DNA of 64,000 bases from Sipunculus nudus (lineage: Eukaryota; Annelida; Sipuncula; Golfingiida; Sipunculidae). The translations under genes and the position numbers were made by a program. The stretch is taken from NCBI GenBank assembly GCA_026874595.1, contig CM049311.1, forward strand, positions 11,687,676 to 11,751,675, in the 5' to 3' direction. Below are positions 12,355 to 27,400 of this stretch, one piece after another (positions within the stretch are counted from its first letter, which is position 1; each line of letters begins with the position of its first letter). The notes under the pieces were generated by a model. The model was not told the DNA's origin and did no database searches. It saw only the letters and a program-made list of their open reading frames with translations.

Positions 12355-12640
12355 TGGGGGGCCTTGATAAATGAGCGGTAAGACCCTCGGCCTTCTCCGC
12401 TGGCGACCCAGGTTCGATCCCAGGTGCTGCCATTAGAGTGGGTTGTAGTGGCCCGTCCAAGGTCGATGGTTCTCTCCTGGTTCTCTCACTACGAACTTCA
12501 GTTTTCGCCTTAAATATATAAATGTATACCGAGTCAATCTGTCAAACCTTGTCGTTGCTGAGGGAGCCAGTTTGCGCCGGATTTTCCGGAGACCTGTGAC
12601 TGGCTCGAGCGTCGATTTCACTTTCAGACCGTCAGACCCC
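12355..12640 (+). mobile_element. tRNA-derived SINE
   Basis: A tRNA-like head with an A-box-like TGAGCGGTAAGACCC and the B box GGTTCGATCCC (12412-12422), then a body of about 220 bp. An AT microsatellite begins about 90 bp further on. Confidence 0.7.
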
Positions 12641-12728
12641 CAATACTTACTTAATGTATTCTTGCAGAGGGGGAAATTAACCAATTCGGTAGTTGTTCTT
12701 TAAACTGGCAGTAATTTAAATATATACT

Positions 12729-13890
<1,162 letters not shown>

Positions 13891-13891
13891 C

Positions 13892-15488
13892 CAATAGGGC
13901 GTATGCACTTAAGCCACAGGCAAGCTGATGTAGGGGCAAACAAGCTAGGGGCACAGCATCTGGACATCGGTCAGATGCAGGCTGTATCACTAGCTGACCA
14001 CTCGGGGGTTACAGTCCTATCATTGATCAATCATTAAATATGGATGCAAATTTAAGCAAAAAATCTGTTTAAGAGTTACAGTTGTGTCTGAAAAAAAGAG
14101 GGGTTGTACCAGCACAAGCAAAGAAAGCCGAGCTTATTGACTTGTGTAATGCTAGCCATGAAATGGGATTAGAGGTGGACCCAGATGGCTTGATTGAGGA
14201 CAGGGAGGAAGTACTGGGTGATAAGTTAATTACATCAAAGAAGGAGGCACACAAAACCTAGGTGTCTTACCAGTTCTGTCAGTGTTTGACATTTACAATT
14301 ATTTTATATTGTTTGAGGAGTACAATATGTGAAACCTCAGGGAATACTATGGAAGGGTAACACCATGGCAAAGGATGGGTATGTGAAACACATCGAAGTA
14401 CATCAGTAGCACAGGGATACTTGCTTTGCAGTAAAGAGTAAAGTGAAGAGTAAAGTGAAACCAAGAACATGGGAGAAGGACCCTGTCACTAATTCAAACC
14501 ACTATAATGTATGGGTTATCCTAAGCAATGTCTCTGATGCCAGTCGCATTCATGCAGGGTACTGTTCTTGTAATGGGGGTCTAGATGGGGGTTGCCGACA
14601 CGTTGTAGCTACATAGTTTGACATTGTTGGATAGATGGATAATAATTCTACCACAAGTGTCACCTCGGGCTCATGTACATGGACTAGAAAAGGTAGTAAA
14701 AAGGGAGAGTCTGTGCCTGTGACCCTGCTGGAGACATCTATTCAGGGAAAATCTAAGAATGCCAGCTCAGCCACCGAAGACAGGTACAACCCTGTACCGG
14801 AGGGAGTGAATTAACCTTCTGCTGATGAGATTTGTAAGCGCATACAGATTTGTTGCCCAGAAGCCTGTATTTTAGATACAATGTTTACAAACAAAACACA
14901 GAAGAAAATGAATGATACAGTAACACCCCTTACAGTTTTGTCACCTATAGATAACATAGGTATTTACCTTTCAACACACAGCAGATGTGGCTCATCATGT
15001 TTTGAGGACTGTTTTTACCTTTAATAGAATACACAGATGCTAAATTAAACAAAATAGAGTTTGCAACTAGAGGACAGAATGAAAACAAGAACTGGTTTAT
15101 TATGAGAAGGGGTTTATTGACAGCATAAAAATGTATCAGCTGACACATTCAATGGATGGTGATAAAACAGCCAGGGCCCTCCTGAGAGGCTGCATTACCT
15201 CCTGCTGTCAGATACGGGTGCAAGTTTGAATCAAAGGCTATTAACACTTTTATCAAGTCCCAGAGGTATCAGGATTTTCAGGATTTGCCCCAAGACCACC
15301 TTATTTTGTCATGGTGTTTATCTATCTAAAGCTTTATGACAAACTTACAATTACATTAGCAAAATAGATACAGGTTCAGCCGATGTGCACACTGAGCCAT
15401 ATGCTAATACACTGCCCAGTGCCCAGCCCTGCCCCTCTGTTTGCCCCTACATCAGCCTGCCAGCTGCTTAAGTGAAGTGGCCCTATTG
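13892..15488 (+). mobile_element. Decayed DNA transposon with terminal inverted repeats
   Basis: The left end CAATAGGGCG...CACTTAAGC...CTGATGTAGGGGCAAACA is matched in inverse at 15488-15415 (CAATAGGGCC, CACTTAAGCAG, GCTGATGTAGGGGCAAACA), giving TIRs of about 75 bp around a 1.6-kb body. Inside on the plus strand is the broken SAP/SWIM/YqaJ-like gene. No target-site duplication is obvious. The family name is not assigned. Confidence 0.75.
14040..15130 (+). pseudogene. SAP + SWIM zinc finger + YqaJ-like transposon protein, broken
   Basis: The frame opens at ATG 14040 and meets a stop at 14070. It continues as LKKRGVVPAQAKKAELIDLC, a SAP-type DNA-binding helix pair, to a stop at 14261. From about 14504 a frame gives HYNVWVILSNVSDASRIHAG and then YCSCNGGLDGGCRHVVA (14560-14610), which fits the SWIM pattern CxCx(n)CxH, with stops soon after. 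Near 15073 GQNENKNWFIMRRGLLTA resembles the N-terminal start of YqaJ-type recombinase nucleases, again stopped at once. The YqaJ catalytic part is not present. In metazoan genomes such combined proteins are typical of mobile elements. Non-functional as it stands. Confidence 0.7.
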
Positions 15489-15529
15489 TATCCAACAATA
15501 CAGTAACAGTAAATACCTATAAACATTTG

Positions 15530-15533
<4 letters not shown>

Positions 15534-15590
<57 letters not shown>
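15534..15590. repeat. (AT)n microsatellite
   Basis: About 27 TA units just right of the transposon end. Confidence 0.95.
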
Positions 15591-15592
<2 letters not shown>

Positions 15593-15594
15593 AT

Positions 15595-17135
15595 ACATGT
15601 GTATATGATATATATTCATTTAAATAGCACTGTCAAACATTATATCTACAAATTATTTTACAACCCTTTCATAAGAACAATAGTGTTCCATATTTGTGTG
15701 GTGTCTGCAGCAATGTTCACATCTATTCTGTATGACACATAGATACAGCCCTCCATAATACTACCAAGCTCACATGTGCCCTGGACATATTTCCAATTCC
15801 AAAGGGATAGAAAGTATTTTTTTTCCTGTTGACAATTCATATATTTATAAGGTAAATATTTATTAAATGATATTGTTTAATGAGCTTTCCAGGTAAGTAA
15901 ATTCACCAATGAAAGCTTCTTTTAAAATTTTATTCATATCATTTAACATATCTACAATGAACATTTTTTAAGAAAAGAAAATATTTTCCAAGAGTTACAG
16001 ATATGAAAATAAAAGTTTGCCAATTATATAGAGTTAGCTTTGTTAAAATTCAGGTACAGCTTTGGAAATTCTATCATGGTCCACATCATGTCCAATTAGA
16101 AAAAATTTGTTATTTTCTGAAAGTGCCTGGTACAGTGCCCATATGACGGAATAGTTTCCCTGAGTTCTGTACAATTAGGTCCCATACCAGTCACTGAAAC
16201 AAACAAAAATGTACACACACACACACCCGTCTACACCTCCTTTTTCACAAATTTTCCATTTAATTAAATGTAAATTATGATTTTTCCTCACTCATTCCCA
16301 AAATTATTTAGTTTTTTTTGGTCTCGAAAATTCCATCTTCAAGAAAAAGAAAAGTAGAAATTCCATCTTTAAGTATGATAAAAGCATCTATATGCTATCC
16401 ATATGTCATGATTGCTTTTTTTAAGTTCAAACATGTTAGATAGGGGAGTACCATTAAAGAATTTCTTTGAAGGCACACTCTTCAGTCTTGAAGAACTTGC
16501 ATATCAGGAATGACCAAAATTGGTTCATTCCATTATATGTATATTAAAAGTATTCTAAAGTACAATCAGATGATACTTAAGTACAATTAAATGGTACATA
16601 AGTACAATTCAAGTAGTCCATCAGAATGACCTTTATATTAAATATCTGCAAATGTATGTACAAATAAAAGGGCAGGTTCACATTTTATATATGTTTTCTT
16701 ACAGTCAAGTAAAATATATTCTGCATGATTTATGCAGAAAACACTCTCCAATGAAAACAGAAAATAAAATTTTGTGTTAGAATAAAATTATACTTGGCAC
16801 CCATGTTTGTAGGCCCATGAGCTTATTTGCAGGATAAGCTATAAATATACCAGCAGTTGTTATGTACATTTAATTTGCATTTTATTTGTGTTCACATGTA
16901 ATATGTTCTTAAGTTCTGTTTACTGGGGGATTACACTGATGTAAAATGTATGTGATTTGTTTCATCTTGTGTTGCATTTTGATATTTCCACAAACAGTTG
17001 AAAGAAAGGTTTTGGAAAGTTTTTTCAAAAGGACGGTTCTGAAACATAACCTGTGTGTGCAGCATTGCTGGGAATCAGTTGTCATTTTAAAAACTGATCA
17101 TCACTAAAGAGAACAGCTGATCTCTAATTACTGTT
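15595..17135. other. AT-rich intergenic sequence, nothing recognised
   Basis: Only a short CA run (16213-16226) and scattered ACAATTAA(A/G)TGGTAC-like words at 16560-16610. No gene. Confidence 0.5.
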
Positions 17136-17139
17136 AGTA

Positions 17140-17490
17140 AGATATAATCAGATGTTTAGGAGAATGAAATGTCTGACAATATACAGACCTAAACATCATC
17201 TCAAGTGATATATAGGCCTACATGTGAGCTAATATATATGTGGGTAGTAACCTAACATATGAGGTTAACAGTAAACACAGGATTTTCAAAAGTTTACTGG
17301 CATGAATTATATGAAACCAAACATTTCCTCATCACAGAGCTTAAGTTATGTGCAAAATTTTGTAATCAATTATGGCATAGCAAGATTGATGATCAGGTTG
17401 TTTTCCCCACTACTGACCGATCACAGATTATAATCAATCATCAACCCATTACTAGTGTGCAGTAAGAATGTAAGATACTGGCCATCACAA
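17140..17490 (+). repeat. Dispersed repeat shared with 60730-61030
   Basis: Both copies contain TATACAGACCTA(A/C)ACATCATCT, GATATATAGG, AGTAAACA, CATCACA(G/A)AGC and a CCGATCA(C/T)(A/C)GATTATAAT-type end, in the same orientation. Confidence 0.7.
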
Positions 17491-18278
17491 TCAGTATATA
17501 AAAATAAGTAAAAACTCTGCATTAAAAAGTTCTGGGCTGCATGGTAGATGACTGTAGTTCACAGTATACTGCAGGTGTTATTTAATCAACTTGGGCCAAT
17601 TTCCTGGCTTAATTGCCTATGATCTGAAACTGCCTCTCCGGAACCTGCCCATTCTTAAAGACATTAATCCTGGTCTTCCACTAAGGCGGCTGTGTTTTCA
17701 CTTGCGTTCATTTGAAATCTGGATTACACATGAAAAAACCCTCCAATTTCCATATCACCATGTTGAAGGGAACATATGAGCTGGAGGAGAAACGATTTGG
17801 GTAAGGGGAAATCCCGGAAGGTTGTTTAGTCTCGGGGGAAGTATGCACTTTATTGAGTGCCATCCAAGTTGCATTTAGGTAATTTTTTTTTCAGTTGGCG
17901 CTGTCATATTTTGGCTGACTTAAACCTACCAAATACAAATTACAACTGACTTGACTGTTCCCCCCCCCCCCCCATGTTGACTGAGGAGGGTACTAGCTAA
18001 ACCATTTTGAGGTACAAAACATACCATGTCATGTCAAAAGATTAACAGAATAAGAAATGCATTTAACCTTTCCACTTTTAACATAGCCAGCAGTATAGGT
18101 AGCATTTTTTTTTTACCATAATCTGCAAAGTTATATGCCATTTCAACAACAAGTAAACAACATGCAGTTTATCACACTGACTATATAAGTTAACCTTCGC
18201 AATAAAAATATGACAATTGTCCATGAATTAAGAACATAATTTACAAAATCTTTCAAATTTAGCTAATGACTGTAACAA
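17490..18278. other. 3' flank and 3'UTR of the ABCB1-like gene
   Basis: Contains the candidate poly(A) signal, a poly-C run (17960-17973) and no further open frame. Confidence 0.5.
17849..17854 (-). terminator. Candidate polyadenylation signal AATAAA
   Basis: Minus-strand AATAAA about 425 nt past the stop codon of the ABCB1-like gene; it would give a 3'UTR of about 450 nt. Other AT-rich hexamers lie further on, so the site used is uncertain. Confidence 0.35.
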
Positions 18279-18476
18279 TTATCTCTTATTTTGAGTGTTG
18301 TTAAGCCGGTGATAAATGCCTTTCATTGCTAGCAGGTCGGCATGTTTACCCATCTCGGATACTTTGCCGTTATGTATTACACAGATACAGTCGGCGTTTT
18401 GTATTGTGCTGAGTCTGTGTGCAATCACAATACTCGTACGACCCTCCTGTGCTTTATCCAAGGCTTCTTGTACCAC
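18279..18476 (-). CDS. ABCB1: ABCB1-like exon 27: NBD2 H-loop and C-terminus with stop
   Basis: Residues 1261-1325. [20 protein letters not shown] carries H-loop His1280. The protein ends RLNNTQNKR at the stop 18281-18279. Acceptor gtcaccag. Confidence 0.96.
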   Translation of the reverse strand: MVQEALDKAQEGRTSIVIAHRLSTIQNADCICVIHNGKVSEMGKHADLLAMKGIYHRLNNTQNKR

Positions 18477-21400
18477 CTGGTGACAAAAACAGTAATTAAG
18501 TATCTATGCAGGATCCAAAAAGAACCATTTACATCTCATATAATGATAAAAATAATTGATTTTAGTAACCTTCAAAATTAGGAGTGATAATCATGTTTAA
18601 ACATAGCTAAAGTATGTAATATATGACCATGGTTGGCATGGATAGCACTACAGGGTACTCCACTCAGAGTTTACACTACAGATCGGCATGGAGCACTGAC
18701 ATGTTATTCTAGCACTTGTCGTGGGATAGAAAATCATTTCATTAATCTTATAAAGAAAATAAACTTAGAATGTATCAAGCTGCATTGTAAATGTGCATCT
18801 GTGAAATGGTTTTCATCCTTTATGCTCCAGAAGTCATTTTTTGCTGTTACAACCGGAAGGTTCATAAAGCCGAGTGGAGAAGAAGTAATGTCTCATTTTC
18901 TTCCCAGCAACTTCCAATACTTTCAGACATACTGATCATTCAGCAGTTATTTTGGTCCCAATATAGTCTAAACATCTGTATTATTTTTAATGTGTAGGGG
19001 TTAGTTGGTATTTTAATGCTACACAATAATATGTGCCTAAACATCTTTGGACAGAGCTGTCAACAATCCAAAGGGTAAACTCTCAGTGAAGTACCCTGTA
19101 GCGCTATTCATGCCAATTATGGTCAAGCATTCATACTGTATACAGCTATGTAGCTAGTTAAAATAATGCATGTATCACAAGTTCAAGATATGAACACAAT
19201 AATCATAAAAAATTATTAAAATGCCTTTTCAGAGCATTTTCAATAAATATAAATTTATCAGTAAATATCCAAATAAATCAACATTGAATTATGAATATTA
19301 TGTAAAATTATTGCTTTCAGTATCATTTCACACAGGAGAGGCCTTAAATATAATACACCACAAGTTACTGAGAAAATATAAGACCATCTTCATTTAACCT
19401 TGTAGGTGTCACAGTAAGTAATGGCTCATTGATTTTTATCATAGGTTCTGAAGCCAGTAAACAATAGTAAAACAATATAAAGCAAAAAAATATTCAACCA
19501 AGCAAATAGCTGATTATGAAGTTACATAAGAAAACTACCATTGTGCTGGAATTTCCTTCTACTTGACCTTGAACTGTTTCCTAAATAACCTTGACCTGCA
19601 AATACTCGATGACCTTGACCTGTGTATACTGACCTTTTCACTCTCTGTGTCCAGAGCTGATGTAGCTTCATCGAGTAGTAAGATTTTAGGGTTTCTCAGA
19701 AGAGCCCGGGCAATTGCGATTCTCTGCTTCTGGCCTCCACTCAGCTGTGCTCCCTTGTCACCAGCACTGGTCTCATAACCCTGGGATTAAAAGGTTAAAA
19801 AATGATAAAATCATACAGATAATATTAAACATACTGATCGACTGCATTCTGTGAATGATCATGCTAACCAAATGGAAATATTCAATGTATCCAATCTGTC
19901 TTTGCCATTAAGTAACAATACAAAAACACTGGTGTCCAAATTGTTTCTATCAAAACACATCTGATTTTGTCTGCTAAGTTTTCCCCATTATTTTTATAAT
20001 AAAAACAAATTCATAAATTTCTGCAGCCAATGACTTGTGACTTAATATTATTTTCAGCATGACGGGTCTTTGATACTTGTCACAACTATGCATTTTAAGA
20101 TTTAAGAACCTTAACTATTTCAAAAAGTAAAGATTAACATCCTTTGCATATAAAACTGGGACCTTTGAGGAGAATACTTTCAAACTGAATACTAATGTCT
20201 CTGTAAACTCACAGCAATATATAATGATCATGTAATGAATACATTTTGATAACAATATATTACATATCAATAATACCATACATTCATAATAGTTAGAATA
20301 GATCAAAGTTTGATAGGGGCAAGGACAGTACTCCGAGAACAGTTTCTAAGTGGGAATTTACCTGCATAGAATTTGGTGGCCATTAGGCTTCTTATCTTAC
20401 TAGTAGAAGCCATGGGAATGGTATGGGAATGACAATACCCTAATCTACAAATTACAGGAGAATTTTTAAAGTGATTTTACAATATTCAGAGGATCATGAC
20501 CAGTTATTATTATTTTTTTTAAAGATTTTTCTTGTTTGAGGTAACCGCTTCAATTTTTTTTATGCTCTCTTATCTAATTCTTAATCTAAGTATATACATC
20601 TGCAGTTCCATTTCAGTTTGTGACTGCGTGACATAGCGGTAGCACTCACTTCCTATCATATGTATTTTTGCGGGGTTTCCCGCAGTTGCAGGTCCTGGGT
20701 GTTTAATCATCCCCTTTGAAGGGTCATTACACTGAGGAACCCCCAAAGACACACTCATTTGTCAGTGATACATGCCTGTATGGCAAAGCCTTCCCTTTAA
20801 GCCTTCAGGAGCGCAACCCGGGGTGGGGGCCCACCGTGAAAATCTCACCACCTAGGCTGAGATTTCAACTCAAGATCTCCCAGCTTAGAGTCCTGTGTTC
20901 TACCCCTGAGACAGAGAAGCCTGTTCATTACCAGTTTTAAATGAATTCTGAATTTTTAAAACAAATTTTTCCATTTAAATAAAATTAATATCATCTGAAA
21001 AAGAACTAGATGTGGTCGGACAACGGTCCTCAGAGGGCCCAGCGTTTCTGCTAGTGCTGGACTCGTTAACATATGGGTGAAAAATGAAGTTAAATTTGAA
21101 AAATATGACAAACAGAAACAGATTTTAATCCATATGCATGAGGGAAAAAATCCTACTGGATCAAATGATATTAAAGAAGATCTGTCTGAAACAATGTGTT
21201 AGCCATATTTGATTTATAGTAAGTCTATAATGTGAAATTGGGAAAGCTGTAGTTGGTTGTTGTCGAGTTATCGCATGCAAAAGAAAATCAGCCATCGGGC
21301 TGTGGAGGCCATATTGTAATTCCAACAGGTCTGAAATGCAATAGGTCTTGGGCCCTCACATGTACCAACCATCCCTGTAAATTTGGAAAAGCTGCAGGAT

Positions 21401-24400
21401 GTTGTTGTTGAGTTATTGCGTGCAAAAGAAAATCAGCGATTGGGCTCTGGGACCATATTGGAAATCTGACAGGTCTGTAGTTAATTGGTCTGGAGCCCTC
21501 ATAGGTACCAATTATCCCTTTGAATTTGGGATAGCTGCAGTATGTCGTTGTTGAGTTATCGCGCGCGAAAGAAAATCAGCAATTGGGCTGTGGTGGCCAT
21601 ATTGGAATTCTGACAGGTCTGTAATTAAATAGGTCTGGAGCCCTCATAGGTACCAATTATCTGTGTGAATCTGGGAAAGCTACAATAGGTTATTGTTGAG
21701 TTATCTTGCGCAAAAGAAAATCAGGGGTTGGGCTGTGGTGGCCATATTGGAATTCTGACAGGTCTGTAATTAAATAGGTCTGGAGCCATCATAGGTACCA
21801 ATCATCCCTGTGAATTTGGGAAAGCTGCAGTATGTTGTTGTTGAGCTATTGCGTGCGAAAGAAAGTGTCACTGACAGAAGGACGGAAGGATGGACTGACA
21901 TGGTGATCACTATAGGGCACTAATAACTGTCATTATAAGAGAGAAGAATTACTAGTTTTGCAGCGTTATTATCTTTTTAGAGAAACAAGAATGCATTATT
22001 AAATGTGTAATTTGTTTTAATAGAATTATCACTGTAACTACCTGAGGAAGAGACTCAATGAAGGAGTGAATATTGGCAGCTCTGGCAGCAGAAATGATCT
22101 CATCCATGGGGACGTCCCGGGAGTTGTCACCATAGGCGATGTTGTCAGCGATGCTCGTGTCAAACAGGACTGGCTCCTGGGATACAATACCGATTTGAGA
22201 CCTCAACCACTGGATGTTCAGCTGAGGAATTGCTGTTCCATCAACAAGCTGAAAAGACAAGAAAGAATTTAAAGGTCAAGTGATATTTCTGTTCTGTCAA
22301 TCAGCAGTAAAAAAAAATAAAGAGATGCAGGGGTCTTAAAGCTCAAATGATATCAATGGCTTAGAAATTTTTAATTTTGAACACCATGATCATCTTCAAG
22401 CAGGGGAATGTTCTAAAACAAGTACCTGAACAAAGTTTTATATAAAAAGCATTCTGATTTACAGGCATGCATTAATGATAAACTAAGGAAAATGATGAAG
22501 GGTTTCTCATCTTTAAAATTACTAGAATTGAAAGGCCTTTGGAGAAGTGCTCTTTTTCGAGGAATATTGAAGCTATAAAATGTAACTTTAACTTCAAGCA
22601 CTTCAAATCAAAGGTTTTCAAATCTACATTGGAATCTAGGTAATAATTAAGATAAAATCATTTCAAATACAGGACTGACCACTACACCCTGGCGAGGGTC
22701 GTAGAACCGCTCTATTAGCTGGACTGTGGTTGACTTGCCGCAACCACTGCTGCCGACCAGAGCAAGCCGCTGTCCTGGTTTGACAGTGAGGTCCAGTCCT
22801 TGTAGAACTGGGATGTCAGGTCTGGTTGGATAGTTGAAGTAAACATCACTGAACTCTACTGCTCCATGGCAATCATTCTGGTAAAAGAGTTAATACATCG
22901 CGATTGAGGATCAAATACAAGTATCACTGACAATGTATATCTGCGTCCACTTAATTTATACATTTACTACATTTTCTATTGTTTCAACATAAGGGACTTC
23001 AAATCATTAATTATTGACTGATAGATAAACAAGACAAATGAAAAGCTGTGTTGCCATGGTTCAGTTTTAAAAAAAATTGAAAAGATGCACACACAAACTT
23101 GAAATAAAACATATTTATGCATTTTATATTTTTATATTATGTACAAGTTATGATAAACAAGGTTGCACATCAACATTTTATAAACACAGACTCACAGGTT
23201 TGGCTCCGTTTTCAGAGAATGTGTCAATCTCTGGTTCTATGTCAAACAAATAGAAGAGACGGTTAGCTGCCAGTTTTGCTTTGCCCGCATCTGGTGCAAA
23301 CGCACTGGCATTTCCAACAGACATGGCTCCAAACACGATAGCAGAGAATACCCTGGAATGAATAAGTTTAAATTTGATTCATAAAATGTAGAAATGATCT
23401 TTGCTGTCAACTACCCAATAAGGACATATCTTTGCTATGGATGAAAAGTTGTATTTAAGATGAATATAGCACATGCTAACTGTATGATTATTTTTTATTA
23501 TCACACAAATGCCTAGGATGTATGTTTGTAAACTTATGATAAAGAATCAAAATATGCAATCAATTATAACACTGACAGGTTTTGCAGGTTTCTCCAGATG
23601 GCAGTTTGTAATTGTTGTATTATTACATACAGCTGACTCACTTGAACATATCTGTGAAGGACAATCCGTCATTCTCCACAAGCCACCCTCCGAAGCTGAA
23701 TGCAGCAGCATAGGCAAAGAACACGACGGCCTGTGAGAGGGCAAAGGATAAACCAACAACATGTGCCTTCTTCAAGTTCCGTCTGAAAAAAAGGGTATGC
23801 TTAACAAAGTGAACAAATTATGGGTGAATTGTCAAATCAGTATTCTTTTAACTGTGCGCTAAAATTAGTTACAGGTATAAAATCCTAGTATACATGATGT
23901 GATATCTGTGGCTTTGTACATACCATGAATTTAATTCAGGAGAGAACCACTATTGGTTAATATTTATAATGAGTTTTATCAAAATCTATCCGATTTTTTA
24001 ATGTCAATACACCAACACCAGAGTCTGGTGACCTCTGACCTGATTTAATATACATGGATTTTGCCAGGATTAGAACTCAGGCTAGATATTATATCGGCTA
24101 ATATTACTGTTAAGTTTTATCAAAATCCATCATATTTATGGTAAGTTATTGCAGTGACCCCACAAAGCAGACTGGTGATTTCCGACCTCATTCAATATGC
24201 CTGGATGTTGCCTACAATCAAACTTGGGTGAGATAATTTATTGATAAAAAGTTACAGACTGTGGGTATACCATAATACTTCCTAAGACTGGTGTATGAAA
24301 TGTTAACAAATAAAGGTATGATAACAAATATTCCAGGCAATCATTGGTTGTATAAACCAAAAACTGAGACACTTAAATGCAGCTGTTAGGACATGAAGTA

Positions 24401-27400
24401 GTTATTTACTTGTATGGTATGTCCATCTTCTCGTTGTAGATGCGATCAAAGAGGGGTTCCTTGGTGAGTGATGCAACTGTACGGATGTTCTCAAATGCTT
24501 GCGTTGAATACTGTACAAAGCAGTTAAGTTTTTATTAATACAGTACATGTTAATTATACAGAAACATGCATTCAGCTCTTCATTATTTACATTCATCAAT
24601 CTTTACTTGTGAAATATAAGTATAACCTTAAGTTAGTGATTAGACAAAAACTGAATTTTCAGAGAATTCACACAGGATATACTAACAGAGAAGTTAAAGC
24701 AGCCAACTCACATACGTAAAACAGTAAATATACATGCAATATAGTGTTCTTCTAACAATATTATGGTATCTGACCATATTTTGTTCTAAATCTGTTTGGT
24801 TACTATTCTCAAGTTTAGGGAAAATGTTATCCAAATACAAATTATACAGATTATACAAATTTTCTATTAGAAACAGTATTTGTGGCTCACCTTGCCAGCC
24901 TCCTCTAGAGCCTCCTGGTCTGATGATCCAGAGCCCGCCCACATCTTCATCTGTACGAACCCGGAGATGAGCAGGAACGGAGTGAAGGCCAAGATGACCA
25001 GAGCCAGCTTCCAGCTAAATACGAATCCGATAACAATACCAACACCCACGCTACATAAACTCTGACAGACAGTTCCCAGTCTTGCTCCAGTAGCCTACAA
25101 AAATATAAATAGACACTCACATCCCTTAAAACACAAATCAAAACAAAATGTATAAATATAAGGAATGATGTTGCAGTGATCTTTGGGGCTATTGCTTATG
25201 AGTTCTCTACAATTTATTTCTTTTCAAGTCTACTGATTGGTAAGATAACAGCAGATTTCACTGTTTAAAATGTGCATCTTTTTATGAAACTGTTATAGGT
25301 CTAAAGGTCTCATCAGGCTGAGAAATAATATGTGTAATGAGTCTAATACCATCATCCTGAAGATCACTTGAGACACAGAGAGTGACAGTGAGTGTTAATA
25401 ACTGAAAAAGTAGGTAAAAATATTTTTCTCCCAGGAAATAAGCTTAACATTTAAAATAAAAAGTATCACAAGGCAGCACTATAACACTTTCAAAACTGCC
25501 CGAAGGATTCTAGAACAGAAGTATAGCTTTTGATACATGATTTTTACTTACCCCTTGCACGGCTGATGCATCTGTAGCTAACCTGGTGGTGAGGGCACCC
25601 GTTGTATGTCTGTGGTCATCAAAGTATGCAATGTTCTGTAAAAAAGCAAAAACAAATATCATTAAAATAATAAAAAGATTTAAAAGAAAGTTATTGCTTG
25701 GATTCTGTAGGGCCAACAAATATAATTATCAAAGGGGTCTGAAAGCTCTGAAAGAAATCAATATCATAAAATAGTTGCAATTTTTGTGAACAGGTAAAAA
25801 TTAATTTATTTTTATATTACATCTTTGGAGCTTATAAAAGGTATTTTAAGGCAAATTTTATGTAGATCAAATATATAATCTTCTGCAATTTTCATAATCA
25901 TTAATACAATATTAATAATAACCTTTATATGATGATTAAATAATAATAATAATTTTATCCAATTTAAAAGGACCCCACTGAAACCTTGTCCAAAATATAT
26001 CTGCATGTATTTCATCAAATTATTAATGATCCAGGACACATAATGTGGCCATTTATTCCACTGTTACCATTAATATTAAGCAATATCTTCATACATTTTT
26101 ATGGAAACCTCACATAATCCATATCATAAAAGAGACATTTAAAAAAATGTGATGCTGCTACGTGGTATATACAAAAAAGATGGTTGAAAAAAGGATATTT
26201 TGTCTTACTGAAGACTAAATCGTAAAAATAAATAAAGTATTTTATTCCATTTTCCCCTCCCCCCACCCCCTTGGTTATATCAATACATTACCTGTCTGAG
26301 AAGAGCTTTGAAGGTCATTTGTCGCAGTCTCATGGTCAGTTCCTCACCTGATTTAGCAAATGCAAAGCCCTGAAATTAAAAACAAACATGAGACCAGTTT
26401 GTCCGGATATTCACTTTACATCCAGGTCTTTTAAATTTAAGCATACATTATTTTCTAATTCACGTATCAGTAGTGTAAGAAGTACCTGCTGCTTGATCCA
26501 AGAATTATACTTCAAATAAAACTGACATTTTCTTGCTTCTTGAGAAATTTATTAAATAACTCACTGTATGGACAAGATACCGGTTACTTGTCACCAGTGC
26601 TTTAATGTCCAAGCAACAACAGACTGTATGAAGTCATCATTTTTCATCAAAGTTCCCAACTTTTCATTTAAAATTTTTTTAAAAGATTTATTTCTCTGTA
26701 TGTAGTTTTGTTACTGTACTTTTACTTTTCAAGTCATAAAGTAACTGGCCTGACCCATCTATTAAGAAATTACCTCTAGATCTTTTTGCTAAAGCTACAT
26801 CACTTACAGGTACTTTGCAATGTGTATTTTATATGTATTTTCTTCATTTAAATTCTGCTATTGGTCTTTGCTAGGGCTTAAGATGAAAACAATGAAGATA
26901 TGTAAATGCTTCTTTTTCTACCTTAAATGCAACAGATTTTCTCTTTTTTTTCTATCAGCATTCTTTTTTTATTCAAGGCATTATAATCACTGCAAATCTC
27001 ATTATGTCAATTAGCCCTATTTGCTGTTTAATGCTTTTGTACAGCAGATAAAATCAATGGACTGGTTACCATGGAGACAGCTGATCTGGCAGAAAAGCTT
27101 ACCTGCAAGAACATAAATACACCAGCAACAACTCCAATAGCCAAGAAAAGCAATGAGTACATGTTGGCCAATGATTCTTGTTCGCTTGGTGCCTTGGCAT
27201 ACACCTGCAAAGTCAAAATATAATGCTTTAACATGAAACTGAAAATGCAATACATATCATATTGTGAGATAGTGTAGCATTACAGCATTAGAACTTATTA
27301 TGTGAAGATAAAGGGTCCATTTAATACAACCTTCACATACAAATAAGTTTCATGTACATGTTTTGTGCAAGACTTTTGGCAATAACATTACCAGAACATT

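Noticed and set aside
18342-18581. Plus-strand frame over exon 27
   Set aside because: Antisense shadow of the NBD2-coding exon.
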